Shown: positions 9,378 to 18,690 of the stretch, piece after piece
How the letters are laid out: each line of letters begins with the position of its first letter
Numbering within the stretch: the stretch's first letter is position 1
Assembly: GCF_003572205.1 (NCBI RefSeq)
Contig: NZ_QXNY01000003.1
Location: 62,001 to 126,000 of the forward strand
Direction of reading: 5' to 3'
Source of the DNA: Algihabitans albus
GTDB taxonomy: Bacteria > Pseudomonadota > Alphaproteobacteria > Kiloniellales > DSM-21159
Length of the DNA stretch: 64,000 nt
Program-made: the position numbers and the translations under genes
The notes under the pieces: generated by a model
Told to the model about the DNA's origin: nothing
Database searches by the model: none
Seen by the model: the letters and a program-made list of their open reading frames with translations, nothing else

Positions 9378-10439
9378 CTAAGCCGCTTGTCGCACGGCCG
9401 GCTTGAAGCGCTGCTCAGCCAAGCGGTCGGCGGCCTCCGAGGTGGGCAAGTCGGCTCGCTCGGCGAGTCTGTAGATCTCCGCCAGGGTGTCGCCGATTCG
9501 CGCGACATGGGCGAAGGCCGTCGCCTTGTCGTAGCTGGCACCGGAAAGCTGTGTCTCGTGGCTGATGTTGACGATGCCGCCGGCGTTAAGCACGTAGTCC
9601 GGCGCGTAAAGGATACCGCGCGCTTTCAGCGCGGCACCGTCCCGCAGCGTCGCGAGCTGGTTGTTGGCGCTGCCTGCGATGACAGCGCAGTTGAGCTGGG
9701 GAATGGTCTTTTCATTCAGAACGGCGCCAAGCGCGCAGGGAGCGAAGATCTCGGCCTCGACGGCATGAATCTCGGACGGCGCAACAGCCAAGGCATCCCA
9801 GGCCTCGACCGCCTGCCGCACGGCCCGCTCGTTGATGTCGGCGACGACGAGCTTGGCACCGGCGGCGTGCAGATGGGCCGCGAGATGACGCCCGACGGCA
9901 CCGAGACCCTGGACCGCCACGCTGACGCCGTTCAGGTCGTCGCTGCCGAACTTATGCCGGACGCTCGCCTTCAAACCGCAGAAGACGCCCCAGGCGGTGG
10001 CCGGCGAAGGATCGCCCGCGCCTCCAGCCGGTATACCGGCCACGTAGCGGGTCACCTGCCCCATGGCTTCGACGTCGGCAACCGTGACCCCGACGTCCTC
10101 GGCGACGCGATAGCGGCCGCCCAGCGACTCCACCAGCCGGCCCATGGCCCGGAACAGCGCTTCGCTCTTCATCGTCTCAGCGTCACCGATGATCACCGAC
10201 TTCCCGCCACCGAAAGGCAGATCGGCCAGCGCCGACTTGTAGGTCATGCCCCGCGACAAGCGCAGAACATCGGTCAGCGCCGCCTCGTCGCTCTCGTAAG
10301 CCCACAGACGGCAGCCGCCGAGCGCTGGCCCGCGACTGGTATTATGCAGGGCGATGATCGCCTTCAGCCCCGTTTCCGGGTCATGGCCGAACAGAACCTT
10401 TTCGTGGGCGTCGAACTCGGGGTGGCAAAAGACCGGCAT
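9378..10439 (-). CDS. Leu/Phe/Val/Glu-type amino acid dehydrogenase (leucine dehydrogenase family)
   Basis: 353 residues. It catalyses NAD-dependent reversible deamination of an L-amino acid to its 2-oxo acid. The substrate-binding part contains LHNTSRGPALGGCRL and MTYKSALADLPFGGGKSVI, with the catalytic lysines in MTYK and GGGK. The nucleotide-binding part has VAVQGLGAVGRHLAAHL, a GxGxxG dinucleotide fold. SANNQLA and YVLNAGGIVNISHE are also family-typical. ATG 10439 is preceded by a strong AGGAGG at about six bases, which rules out the longer reading frame. Leucine/valine preference is likely from the short length, but phenylalanine dehydrogenase is close in sequence. Confidence 0.92.
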   Translation of the reverse strand: MPVFCHPEFDAHEKVLFGHDPETGLKAIIALHNTSRGPALGGCRLWAYESDEAALTDVLRLSRGMTYKSALADLPFGGGKSVIIGDAETMKSEALFRAMGRLVESLGGRYRVAEDVGVTVADVEAMGQVTRYVAGIPAGGAGDPSPATAWGVFCGLKASVRHKFGSDDLNGVSVAVQGLGAVGRHLAAHLHAAGAKLVVADINERAVRQAVEAWDALAVAPSEIHAVEAEIFAPCALGAVLNEKTIPQLNCAVIAGSANNQLATLRDGAALKARGILYAPDYVLNAGGIVNISHETQLSGASYDKATAFAHVARIGDTLAEIYRLAERADLPTSEAADRLAEQRFKPAVRQAA

Positions 10440-10680
10440 GGCTCGAAACCTCCTGTCCGAAGCAGTCGGACAGCTATGATCCGACGCTCGGCTTAATGAT
10501 CTCTTTCCATAAATCTGCGGTGCGTCAGCCGGGGTCGCAATCGCGATTCTGCGCCGCGACGAAAATAGCAGCAAAGGTGAAGAGAAGCCCGGCTACGGAG
10601 ACGCAAAACTGCGCGAAGCCCCGGTCAAGACGACAGCGAATTACCCATCCCAAACGGCCCGAAAACCTATTCGACGTTCC

Positions 10681-11301
10681 TCATACGGCAGTTTGCGACT
10701 CGCCAACCAAAGCGCGCTCCAGAAACTCGAGGCGGTCCTGGCCCCAGAAGATCTCACCGTTTTCCAGAACATAGGAAGGTGCTCCGAAAACGCCGCGTTC
10801 CAATGCCTCCTGGGTCAGTGCCTCGTAGCGGAACTGGGTTTCCGGGTCGAACGCCTTGGCGGCCAAGGCACCCGAGTTATGGCCCGTCTCGGCGGCGATG
10901 GCCTCCAGGGTTCCGACCTCGGCGATGTTGCGTTCCTGCTGCCAGATTGCCGCAAGAACGGCGTGGGCAAGCTGCAGGGGATCGCCGCCCGTCGCCTCGG
11001 CGGCGATGACGAAGCGAGCCGCCAACCCCTCGGGCGCCGGCAGGCAGCTCGGTTCGAAGACCATTGCGACGCCGAGATGGGCCGACCAGCGTTTCAGTTC
11101 CATCATCCTATAGGCCAGACGCTGCGGGGCGCGCTTCGGCAGGGGCAAACCGCCGGAGGCCGGGAAGACGACACCGAAGTCGACAGGTTTGACCGCGATC
11201 TTTATCCGGTGACGTTGCGCAATCTGCTCCAGCCGATGCGATCCCAGAAAGGCCCAGGGCGAGCGGAGCGAGAGATAGTAGTCGAGTCGGCGCATCGGCA
11301 T
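10681..11301 (-). CDS. 2-hydroxychromene-2-carboxylate isomerase family protein (DsbA fold)
   Basis: 206 residues of the kappa-class-GST/DsbA-like family. The start MRRLDYYLSLRSPWAFLGS carries the SPW(A/S) motif, where Ser replaces the thioredoxin Cys and contacts glutathione. GAPSYVLENGEIFWGQDRL near the end is the conserved cis-Pro and substrate-closure region. NahD-type members isomerise 2-hydroxychromene-2-carboxylate in naphthalene breakdown using glutathione. Most genomic copies, like this one, lie outside any aromatic pathway and have unknown substrates. Start ATG 11301 has GGGAGG upstream; ATG 11295 is an alternative. It is divergent from the permease pair that follows. Confidence 0.88.
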   Translation of the reverse strand: MPMRRLDYYLSLRSPWAFLGSHRLEQIAQRHRIKIAVKPVDFGVVFPASGGLPLPKRAPQRLAYRMMELKRWSAHLGVAMVFEPSCLPAPEGLAARFVIAAEATGGDPLQLAHAVLAAIWQQERNIAEVGTLEAIAAETGHNSGALAAKAFDPETQFRYEALTQEALERGVFGAPSYVLENGEIFWGQDRLEFLERALVGESQTAV

Positions 11302-11398
11302 CGGCCTCCCAAGGTTGCGACCCCTCGAGGTAAAGCAGGCCTGACGCCGAGCAGCAACCCGCTTGCTTGATCCGTCCCAAGCTCTACCCTGCTACGCC

Positions 11399-12343
11399 AT
11401 GGTGCGTTTTCTGATTGAGCGGCTGATCGGGCTGGGCGTGGTGCTCTTCGCCATGTCCATCTTCGTCTACCTGCTGATCGGGCTGATGCCCGGCGATCCC
11501 ATCGACCTGATGATTTCAGCCGATCCGAACCTGACCGCGGCCGACGCCGAACGCCTCAAGGCCGTGTACGGTCTCGACCGGCCAGTTCATGAGCGCTATC
11601 TGGCCTGGCTCGGCAACGCTCTTCAGGGCGATTTCGGCTACTCCCGGCTGTTCGCCCGGCCGGTGCTGGAGATCCTGCTCCCGCGCCTCGCCAACACCCT
11701 GATGCTGATGGGCCTGGCTTTCGCCCTGGCGCTTTTGATCGCCCTGCCGCTCGGGGTCCTGGCCGCACGGAGGCCGCAGAGCCTGACCGACGGCGCCGTC
11801 AACCTCTTCGCCTTCGCCGGCATCTCCCTGCCACCCTTCTGGCTGGCGATTCTGCTGATCCTGCTGTTCGCCGTGGCACTCGGCTGGCTGCCGGCGGGCG
11901 GCATGGGCGACGGCTCGCTCACAGGTACGCTGGCTCATCTGGTTCTGCCGGCCTTGGCCTTGACGCTGGCCAGCGTCGGCGGTTACGTGCGCTACCTCCG
12001 CGCCAGCCTCATCGAAGCGCTACGCCAGGACTACGTGCGCACCGCCCGCGCCAAGGGCCTGAGCAGTACCCGCGTCGTCTATGGCCATGCCTTGCGGAAC
12101 GCCATGATCCCCGTGACCACCATTATCGCGCTCGACTTCGGTACGCTCTTCGGCGGCGCACTGATCACCGAGACCATGTTCGGCTGGCTGGGCATGGGCA
12201 AGACGATCTACGACGCCATTATGGGCAACGACTACAATCTGGCTCTTGTCGGACTGCTTCTGGCCACCGGGACGGTGCTGCTGGCCAACCTGCTGGCCGA
12301 CCTGACCTATGCCTGGCTCGACCCCAGGATCAGGCTGGAATGA
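11399..12343 (+). CDS. DppB-type ABC transporter permease
   Basis: 315-residue inner-membrane protein, the first of a two-gene permease unit. It begins MVRFLIERLIGLGVVLFAMS, the conserved N-terminal helix of DppB/OppB permeases, followed by LIGLMPGDP and the periplasmic RPVLEILLPRLANTLMLMG. The cytoplasmic coupling motif for the ATPase is ...YVRTARAKGLS...VVYGHALRNAMIPV. The family imports di- and oligopeptides, nickel or opines. It overlaps the next gene by 4 bp (ATGA), so they are translationally coupled. No binding protein or ATPase lies next to the pair. The start ATG 11399 was preferred over upstream in-frame starts because it begins exactly at the conserved helix. Confidence 0.93.
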   Translation: MVRFLIERLIGLGVVLFAMSIFVYLLIGLMPGDPIDLMISADPNLTAADAERLKAVYGLDRPVHERYLAWLGNALQGDFGYSRLFARPVLEILLPRLANTLMLMGLAFALALLIALPLGVLAARRPQSLTDGAVNLFAFAGISLPPFWLAILLILLFAVALGWLPAGGMGDGSLTGTLAHLVLPALALTLASVGGYVRYLRASLIEALRQDYVRTARAKGLSSTRVVYGHALRNAMIPVTTIIALDFGTLFGGALITETMFGWLGMGKTIYDAIMGNDYNLALVGLLLATGTVLLANLLADLTYAWLDPRIRLE

Positions 12344-13305
12344 GCGCTGGCGACGCGCCCGATGTTCTGACCGCCGACCGGCAGGCCGCCGCACAGCCCG
12401 GTCTCTCTCCACGGCGGCTCAAGTTGCGCCGCTTCCTGCATCACAAGCCGGCGGTGGCATCGCTGATCCTGCTGTTGCTGCTGGGCAGCCTGGCGCTGGC
12501 AGCTCCGCTGATCGAGACCGCGCGCGGGCTGGATGCCACGACGGTCGACCTCTTCGCCCGCAGTCTTCCGCCCTCCGCGACTTATTGGCTCGGCACCGAC
12601 GAGTTGGGCCGCGACCTGCTGCTGCGCCTGCTCTACGGCGGCCAAGTGTCCTTGGCGGTCGGCCTGCTGGCCGCGCTCTGCGCCGCCGTGCTGGGCACTT
12701 TCCTGGGCCTCCTGGCAGGCTACTACGGCGGGCGCATCGATGCGGCGATCATGCGCTTGGCGGACACCACCATCGCCCTGCCGCTGTTGCCGCTGCTGAT
12801 CGTCCTGGCCGCGATCGACCTAACCAAACTCGGCCTGTCACCCGAACTGGCAAGCTCTGAAGACGTCAGTTTCTACCGCATCGTCATCCTGATCGCGCTG
12901 GTCGGCTGGACCGTGACGGCCCGTCTTGTACGCGGCGCCGTCCTGAGCCTGAAGCGCCGCGAATATGTCATGGCGGCCGAGGCGCTCGGCGCGGGACCGA
13001 GCCGAATCATGCTGGTTCATCTGCTGCCCAACGCCGTTTCGCCCATCGTCGTCGCCGCCACCCTGTCGGTCGGCAACGTGATCCTGCTGGAGTCGGTGCT
13101 GTCGTTCCTCGGCCTCGGCATTCAGCCGCCGGTACCGAGCTGGGGCAACATGCTGACCGGCGCTCAGGAGACCATCTGGTCGGCCCCCTGGCTGGCCGTC
13201 TGGCCCGGCCTGCTGATCTTCGTCACGGTGATCGCCTTCAACTTCCTTGGCGACGGACTGCAAGACGCCCTCGACCCAAGGGCCGAAGCCGAGCGCATGG
13301 GATGA
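12340..13305 (+). CDS. DppC-type ABC transporter permease
   Basis: 321 residues, partner of the upstream DppB-type permease. It has an N-terminal cytoplasmic segment, a first helix at about residues 40-60, then the DppC hallmark LGTDELGRDLLLRLLYGG and the EAA-type coupling loop EYVMAAEALGAGPSRIMLVHLLPN. The end DGLQDALDPRAE is typical. An insertion of about 35 residues between helices (IDLTKLGLSPELASSEDVSF) is longer than in most DppC proteins and probably sits at the periplasmic face. The start overlaps the preceding stop by 4 bp. Substrate unknown because the binding protein must be encoded elsewhere. Confidence 0.92.
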   Translation: MSAGDAPDVLTADRQAAAQPGLSPRRLKLRRFLHHKPAVASLILLLLLGSLALAAPLIETARGLDATTVDLFARSLPPSATYWLGTDELGRDLLLRLLYGGQVSLAVGLLAALCAAVLGTFLGLLAGYYGGRIDAAIMRLADTTIALPLLPLLIVLAAIDLTKLGLSPELASSEDVSFYRIVILIALVGWTVTARLVRGAVLSLKRREYVMAAEALGAGPSRIMLVHLLPNAVSPIVVAATLSVGNVILLESVLSFLGLGIQPPVPSWGNMLTGAQETIWSAPWLAVWPGLLIFVTVIAFNFLGDGLQDALDPRAEAERMG

Positions 13306-13342
13306 GAACCAGCCTCGGGATCGAGGAGCGTCGAAGTCTAAG

Positions 13343-14185
13343 CTAGTGCGTCATCAAGGTCGGGACGGTCATGTGCTGGAGAATGTGGCGGGTGGTGCCG
13401 CCTAGCACCAGTTCGCGGAGGCGGGCGTGACCGTAGCAGCCCATGACCAGCAGATCGGCGCCGTCGTCGGACAGGCGGGAGAGCAAGGCCTCGTCGATGC
13501 TGACATCCCGCACAGCCATCGACTCGGCCTCCGCCTTGACGCCATGACGGGCAATGGCCAAGGCGATATCGGCGCCGGGCTCTTCGCCGTGAGCGCCGCG
13601 GCCCTTCTTCGGGTTGATCGTCAGGACCGTGACCTTTTCGGCCTGTTCCATGAGCGGCAGGGCGTCACTCGCGGCGCGCGCCGCCTCCCGGCTGGCATCC
13701 CACGCCAGCAGCACCTTCCGGCCGAAACCCGCCGGAGCCCCGATGTAGGGCACCACCAGGACGGGCCGACCGGTGCCTAGCAAGCACTGTTCCAGAGTGC
13801 CGACACCCAGGCTGTTGGCGTCGTCAGGGTCGTGCTGACCCATCACCACGAGATCGGCATAGCGTGCGTGCAGCGCCAACGTCTCCGGCACTTCCTCGTT
13901 GAAGGCCAAGGCCCTCCGGGTCTCGACACTGCAGCCAGCCTTTTGCGCCGCCGTTTCGAACGCGGCGATCGCTTCGTCGGCCTTCGTACGCAAGGCCTCG
14001 CGCTGAGACTCCAGCGCCGAGGAGGGAATCTGCGCCATCACGAAAGTGGGCACGACCGGTTCGACCGTAACGACGAGGCCGACGAGGTGCGCATCGAAAC
14101 GCGTGGCCAGATCGAGTGCGACCGCGACTCGACCGGCGCAGGACGCGCTGTTGTCGAGGTGGACCAATATGGTCTTATAGCTCAT
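13343..14185 (-). CDS. Tandem universal stress protein
   Basis: 280 residues made of two Usp domains (about 1-140 and 150-280), a common fused form. Each begins with the family strand (KTILVHLDNSASC; GRKVLLAWDASREAARA). The second half keeps a good nucleotide-binding motif, VMGCYGHARLRELVLGGTT, matching G-x2-G-x9-G-x-T. The first half has a degenerate one (VVMGQHDPDDANSLGVGTLE). Usp proteins bind ATP or other ligands and help survival in stress; the precise role here is unknown. Start ATG 14185 has AAGGAA upstream. It converges on the permease pair and stands alone otherwise. Confidence 0.92.
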   Translation of the reverse strand: MSYKTILVHLDNSASCAGRVAVALDLATRFDAHLVGLVVTVEPVVPTFVMAQIPSSALESQREALRTKADEAIAAFETAAQKAGCSVETRRALAFNEEVPETLALHARYADLVVMGQHDPDDANSLGVGTLEQCLLGTGRPVLVVPYIGAPAGFGRKVLLAWDASREAARAASDALPLMEQAEKVTVLTINPKKGRGAHGEEPGADIALAIARHGVKAEAESMAVRDVSIDEALLSRLSDDGADLLVMGCYGHARLRELVLGGTTRHILQHMTVPTLMTH

Positions 14186-14309
14186 GGATTTCGGTTCCTT
14201 CCCCTTCAGCGGCGTCGTGATCGCGCTGCCGTTTTATGCGATCGGGAAGAAAACCCTGTCCGGCCAAGGACCGATATGACGTGGGTCAAGAAACGGCAGA
14301 CCTCGAACG

Positions 14310-14933
14310 TCAATCGGCCTTCGCCTCGAGTGCGGCATCGTCGATCCCGGCGGCGCGCAAGTAGGCTGGACGCTCGCTGATCCTTGCCCAGTAACCGACG
14401 AAAGCGGGCCGCTTCTCGACAAGGCCGAATTGCATGCTCCAGAAGAGCAACGAGCCGACAGAGACATCTGCTGCGCTGAAGCGATCGCCCGCAAGATAGG
14501 GCCGCGCCGAAACCTCGCTTTGCAAGACATCGAGAACCGTCGCAAAGCTGCCGTAACCGACCATGCCGCGCTTGTCTTCGGGGGGCTCGAACTGCAGAGC
14601 CGTGTTGACGATAGCCGCCTCCATGGGGCCGGCGCCGAAGAAGAGCCAGCGGTAGTAAGCCGCACGGGCATCGACCGGCGGGGCCAGTCCCGCTTCGGGG
14701 AAGGCATCCGCAAGATAGGCGCAGATCGCGGCGGTCTCCGTGATCACCGCCTCGCCGTGACGCAGCGCCGGGACCTTGCCCATCGGGTTGACCGCCAGAT
14801 AGCTCTTGGATTTCATCTCGGCGCCGTAGTCGAGGAATTCCGCGCGGTAGGGAGCGGCGACCTCCTCCAACATCCAGCGCGCAACGCGCCCGCGCGAGTT
14901 CGGGTGGGTATAGAGCACGAGTTCACCGGACAT
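14310..14933 (-). CDS. Glutathione S-transferase family protein
   Basis: 207-residue cytosolic GST. The N-terminal thioredoxin-like domain starts ELVLYTHPNSRGRVARWML, giving the glutathione-activating Ser in the NSRG segment typical of bacterial GSTs. MGKVPALRHGEAVITET follows, with the cis-Pro and the glutathione-binding Glu-Thr. The helical C-terminal domain contains LAGDRFSAADVSVGSLL, the N-capping box. These enzymes conjugate or reduce electrophiles using glutathione; the substrate is unknown. ATG 14933 has GGAGG upstream. It is transcribed alone. Confidence 0.93.
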   Translation of the reverse strand: MSGELVLYTHPNSRGRVARWMLEEVAAPYRAEFLDYGAEMKSKSYLAVNPMGKVPALRHGEAVITETAAICAYLADAFPEAGLAPPVDARAAYYRWLFFGAGPMEAAIVNTALQFEPPEDKRGMVGYGSFATVLDVLQSEVSARPYLAGDRFSAADVSVGSLLFWSMQFGLVEKRPAFVGYWARISERPAYLRAAGIDDAALEAKAD

Positions 14934-15067
14934 CGCCTACCTCCATGAATATTTAGGCTCAATCTGGAGAGAAGCGGTGCCATCGTCACGCAAAAACCAG
15001 GCGCGAAAAGGCACCTCGCGATCAGATGGAAAGCTGTGGAACGACAGGCTCAGAGGTGTAGCCGGGC

Positions 15068-17623
15068 TTAGATCGCCGCTTTCAGGCTGCCCGAGGGGTT
15101 CTCATCGTCCACTGCGGTTTGGCGAGATTGCAGAAGCAGCCGCTCCGGCGGCAAGAGGGCGCTCACGACGGTCCCCTCTCCCGGTCGACTGTCGATCGTC
15201 AAACGACCGCCGTGAAGTTCGAGAAGCTGCTGCGAAAGCGGCAAGCCCAGGCCGGTACCGCCTTCCCCACGAACGAAGGAGTCCCGGACCTGACCGAACG
15301 GACGAAGCGCAACCTCCACATCCGCCGGATGCATTCCCAGGCCGTTGTCGTCGACCCAGAAGCGCAGCCAGCCGTCGGACTGCAGCTCCGCACCGATTCG
15401 CACGCGGCCGCCGTCCGGCGTGAACTTCACTGCATTCGATAGAAGGTTGAGCAGCACCTGCTTGAACCGGCGCGCATCGCCCCGCACCGTCGGCAAGTCC
15501 GACAGGTCGTCGATATCCAGCGACAGCTGCTTACTGGCGGCTCGCGCCGAGATCAACGCGACGGCGGAAGCGACGACGTCCAGCGGCGAGAAGAGCGTCT
15601 CCTTCAAGTCCGCTTGCCCCGCCTCGATTTTCGCCAGGTCGAGCAGATCGCCGATAATCCCCAACAAGTGCCGGCCGGCCGCCTGAACGTGGCCGATGTA
15701 CTCCGTCTGCCGTTCGTTCAACGTCCCTCCGAATCCTTGCTGGAGCGCATCGGAGAATCCGATCACGGCGTTGAGCGGCGTGCGCAGTTCATGGCTCATG
15801 TTGGCCAGGAAGTTGGACTTCGCGCGATTCGCAAGCTCCGCTTCCTCGCGCGCCTCAAGGGTCTCGTCCTGCAGTTTCCGCTCTTCGGTGATGTCGATCA
15901 CCACTCCGTTCCAGACGACGGCGCCATCGGCACGCCGCTGCGGTCGGGCGCGGCCGCGCAGCCAGCGCACGGCTCCGTCCCGGAGGATTCGGTAGTCGCA
16001 TTGCCAGGGTGTCAGCGTCTCGGCGGAGCAGAGAATGCTTTCGTCGAACCGTTCCAGATCGTCGGGCACAACCTCGTTCAGAAGAACAGCGGCGTCGCGC
16101 TCCGCATCCTCCGGTTCACATCCATAGAGGTCGCGGACACCGCTGCTGACAAAGCTGAAGGTCTTCTGCCCGTTCGGCCAGAGGACGAATTGGTAGACCA
16201 TGCCGGGTACGGTCTCGGCGATATCGGAGAGACGACGTTCCGCGAGTTGGCGAGCCAATTCCTCGCATTTGTCATCGGTAATGTCGCGAGCGGCGACAAC
16301 CACACCGTCTTCCAGCGGAAGCGCTTGAATGCGCATCCACTTCGGCTTGACGTCCGGAGACTCCAGCGGCAACTCCATCTCGAAAGGCTGTTGGGTCTCG
16401 ACCACTTGCTTGTAGTGCTCGACCAAACCATGGGTGCGGTTGATCGGAACGGCCTCGCAGAGACGCCGCCCAATCCAGTGCGCCCGCGGCTTTGTCATCA
16501 TCTGCTCGGCTCGTCGATTCATGTCGGCGATCGTAAAGTCGATAATCTTGCCGGTATCGTCGCGCAAGCTGCGCAGAAAGTAGTAGCCATGCAGCGAGCC
16601 CTCGACCGCCGCCTCGCGCTGCGCGGTGGCGCGCTGGGCCCGCCGGATCTGAACGCTGAGCAACCAGACCCCGCCGAGAATGATGGCCAGCGCGGTAACC
16701 ATCACCAGCAGATCGCGCCAGACCCCCCTGCGCCAGTCCGCCAGCGACTGGCCCCGGTCGATCGATACGGTCACCGCCAAAGGCAAATCGGGTACGGGGC
16801 CGAGCCCGACGATACGCATCCGTCCGTCCCAGGCAGAAGGTCCCTCGAGTGCACGCGGCTCCTCAAACAAGTCGGCATTGACCTCGAAGGGAAACATCGT
16901 CTGGCCGACCTGCGCGCCCGATCCTGGGAAGCGCGCCAGCAAGAGACCGTCGCTGCGCCAAAGCCCGAGGGAGGTCGTGTGAAGGTTGCTGGAGCGGCGG
17001 TAGAGATCATGGAAGTAGCGGCCGTCCAGATTTGCCACCACGATACCGCCGAAGTCGCCGTTCGGCAGATCGATCCGCCGGCTGACCGGAATACTCCACT
17101 GGTCCCCGGCGACGCGCGGCTCACCTATGCTGAGGCTGCCCCTCGGCTCGTCTTTGTGGTGCCGCCAGTAGGCATAGCTGGAGACCTGATGCGGCAAACT
17201 GGCGGTCGGGCCGGCCGCGACGCGCACCTGGCCCTCGGCGTCGATCACCCGGAAGCTCACAACTTGCGGAAGCTTGACCAACAGCTCTTCCAGGCGGCCG
17301 CGCGCGTCTGTCGGAGTCGAGCCATACCGAGGATAGGTGACGGCAAAGCTGCGGAGCACGAGATCCACGGTATCCAGGCTACGCGCGGTATGCTCGGCGA
17401 TCAGCTTGACCGTATCCAACGTGCTCGAGCGCGCCGTCTCCAGGACGACACGACGCGACTCGACGAGATTCCAGGCGTTCAGTCCGGCCAGCAGAAGGCA
17501 GAGCACGATACCGAAGGCAAGCAAACTGCGCCGGGGCATCTCCGTGCCGTTGAGCGCCGGTCTTCGCTCCAAGTCCGCGCGACCGGCAACAGTCGGTGCA
17601 ACGTCTCTTCCAGACAGCGCCAT
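15068..17623 (-). CDS. Membrane-bound hybrid-type PAS sensor histidine kinase
   Basis: 851 residues. One membrane helix near residues 33-51 and another near 305-323 bracket a periplasmic dCache-like sensor (it includes the SIPVSRRIDLPNGDFGGIV strand pattern). Two PAS domains follow (about 338-450 and 465-580). The HisKA domain has the phospho-acceptor His611 in FLANMSHELRTPLNAVIGF. The HATPase domain has LLNLLSNAVKFTPDGGRV (N box) and GGTGLGLPLSQQLLELHGG (G2 box). No receiver domain is present despite the architecture being common in hybrids. It should sense a small periplasmic ligand and phosphorylate an unlinked regulator. No response regulator gene lies next to it. ATG 17623 is the first in-frame start; MPRRSLLAFG at 17539 is also possible. 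Confidence 0.93.
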   Translation of the reverse strand: MALSGRDVAPTVAGRADLERRPALNGTEMPRRSLLAFGIVLCLLLAGLNAWNLVESRRVVLETARSSTLDTVKLIAEHTARSLDTVDLVLRSFAVTYPRYGSTPTDARGRLEELLVKLPQVVSFRVIDAEGQVRVAAGPTASLPHQVSSYAYWRHHKDEPRGSLSIGEPRVAGDQWSIPVSRRIDLPNGDFGGIVVANLDGRYFHDLYRRSSNLHTTSLGLWRSDGLLLARFPGSGAQVGQTMFPFEVNADLFEEPRALEGPSAWDGRMRIVGLGPVPDLPLAVTVSIDRGQSLADWRRGVWRDLLVMVTALAIILGGVWLLSVQIRRAQRATAQREAAVEGSLHGYYFLRSLRDDTGKIIDFTIADMNRRAEQMMTKPRAHWIGRRLCEAVPINRTHGLVEHYKQVVETQQPFEMELPLESPDVKPKWMRIQALPLEDGVVVAARDITDDKCEELARQLAERRLSDIAETVPGMVYQFVLWPNGQKTFSFVSSGVRDLYGCEPEDAERDAAVLLNEVVPDDLERFDESILCSAETLTPWQCDYRILRDGAVRWLRGRARPQRRADGAVVWNGVVIDITEERKLQDETLEAREEAELANRAKSNFLANMSHELRTPLNAVIGFSDALQQGFGGTLNERQTEYIGHVQAAGRHLLGIIGDLLDLAKIEAGQADLKETLFSPLDVVASAVALISARAASKQLSLDIDDLSDLPTVRGDARRFKQVLLNLLSNAVKFTPDGGRVRIGAELQSDGWLRFWVDDNGLGMHPADVEVALRPFGQVRDSFVRGEGGTGLGLPLSQQLLELHGGRLTIDSRPGEGTVVSALLPPERLLLQSRQTAVDDENPSGSLKAAI

Positions 17624-17797
17624 CGGGAGAATTCTCGCAGTACGGAGAGTTTCTTAACGCGAGAGCTTCTACTGATAGTGGTTGACATAGTATTAATGCC
17701 TACGAACGGCCTGCCAAGGCGTGCGCGTAAGTCGAATCCCCTAACAGATCGAACCTCCAGGTGGACTGGCGAGCCTTCGGGTTAACGCGCTCGTCGA
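17624..17797. promoter_or_regulatory. Intergenic region upstream of the histidine kinase
   Basis: This 174-bp gap lies between the start of the kinase gene and the stop of pyrE, both on the minus strand. It is richer in AT than its surroundings around 17660-17700 and presumably holds the kinase promoter. A perfect short palindrome GAGAATTCTC lies at about 17627-17637, only a few bases from the kinase ATG. I could not define the promoter further. Confidence 0.35.
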
Positions 17798-18475
17798 CTA
17801 GTCTTGAGCGTCGCCGGCGCGCCAACCGTCGGGGTTGTCCAGGAAGGCCTTCACGTCGGTCAGGCCGTCACCCGACAGATAGCCTGCCGTTTCGGCCGCC
17901 GCCAAGGCATCGTACCAGGTGCAAAGGGCATGCAGCTTCACCCCCTCCGCCTCCAGCCGAGCGATACCTTCGGGAAAGATGCCGTAGTGGAAGACCACAA
18001 AGCTGTGCGCCACTTTGGCACCGGCCGTGCGCAACGCTTCGACGAATCCGAGTTTGGAACCGCCATCGGTCGCCAGATCCTCAACCAACAAGACGCGCGC
18101 ACCCTCTGAAAAGCTGCCCTCGATCCTGGCGTTCCGCCCGAACCCCTTGGGTTGCTTGCGCACATAGACCATGGGCAAGGCCAGCCGCTCCGCGATCCAG
18201 GCCGCGAAGGGAATGCCTGCCGTCTCGCCGCCGGCGATCGCATCGAGCGACTCGTAGCCGATGGCATCGGCGATCCGCTCCACCGCCAAGTCCATCAGCC
18301 GCGCCCGCGCTCGCGGGAAGGAGATGATCTTGCGGCAGTCGACATAGACCGGGCTTTGCCGCCCGGAGGTGAAAGTAAAGGGGTCTTCAGGCCGGAACAG
18401 AACCGCCTCGATTTCCAACAGAATGTCGGCAGTGGTGCGTGCGGCCGTTTTGGCGCCGCTGACGGGCGTGGTCAT
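17798..18475 (-). CDS. pyrE: Orotate phosphoribosyltransferase
   Basis: Catalyses orotate + PRPP to orotidine monophosphate, step five of pyrimidine synthesis. The PRPP-binding motif VLLVEDLATDGGSK is canonical. The substrate loop region FTFTSGRQSPVYVDCRK and the flexible catalytic loop YVRKQPKGFGRNARIEGSF are present. At 225 residues it is slightly longer than E. coli PyrE and carries an extra C-terminal segment (about residues 185-225, YLSGDGLTDVKAFLDNPDGW) seen in the longer alphaproteobacterial form. It stands alone; its 5' end faces the TPP riboswitch operon, so the two promoters share the 18476-18594 gap. Confidence 0.96.
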   Translation of the reverse strand: MTTPVSGAKTAARTTADILLEIEAVLFRPEDPFTFTSGRQSPVYVDCRKIISFPRARARLMDLAVERIADAIGYESLDAIAGGETAGIPFAAWIAERLALPMVYVRKQPKGFGRNARIEGSFSEGARVLLVEDLATDGGSKLGFVEALRTAGAKVAHSFVVFHYGIFPEGIARLEAEGVKLHALCTWYDALAAAETAGYLSGDGLTDVKAFLDNPDGWRAGDAQD

Positions 18476-18594
18476 GGATCAGGACTCCTGTCGGGTAGCG
18501 GTGTAACGGCGCGGTCATAGCTGCCTTTGCCCGATCGAGGCAACGCCACCCCTTCACAGCCGGCATCCCAAGGTCCATCATAACCTCGACATAA

Positions 18595-18690
18595 GGCCCG
18601 GGGTGTCCCGCACAGCGCATGCTGCAACGGGGCTGAGATCACACCCGCCGAACCTGATCTGGATCATGCCAGCGCAGGGAGCCGCCGATA
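18595..18690 (+). promoter_or_regulatory. TPP riboswitch (THI element)
   Basis: The conserved thi-box is plain: GGGGTGTCCC at 18600-18609, then GGGGCTGAGATCACACCC at 18628-18645, then CCGAACCTGATCTGGATC followed by ATGCCAGCGCAGGGA ending at 18680. These correspond to the pyrimidine-sensor arm (CUGAGA) and the pyrophosphate-sensor arm of the TPP aptamer. It lies about 95 bp upstream of the first gene of a thiamin-salvage operon. Downstream, CTTTCCC (18748-18754) can pair with the GGGGGA ribosome binding site (18760-18765). This suggests that TPP binding blocks translation rather than ending transcription. Outer stem ends are approximate. Confidence 0.96.

Noticed and set aside
15614-17785. A 723-codon plus-strand frame opposite the histidine kinase
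   Set aside because: It is antisense to a clearly conserved kinase; its composition is the GC-rich mirror of that gene and no motif is recognisable.
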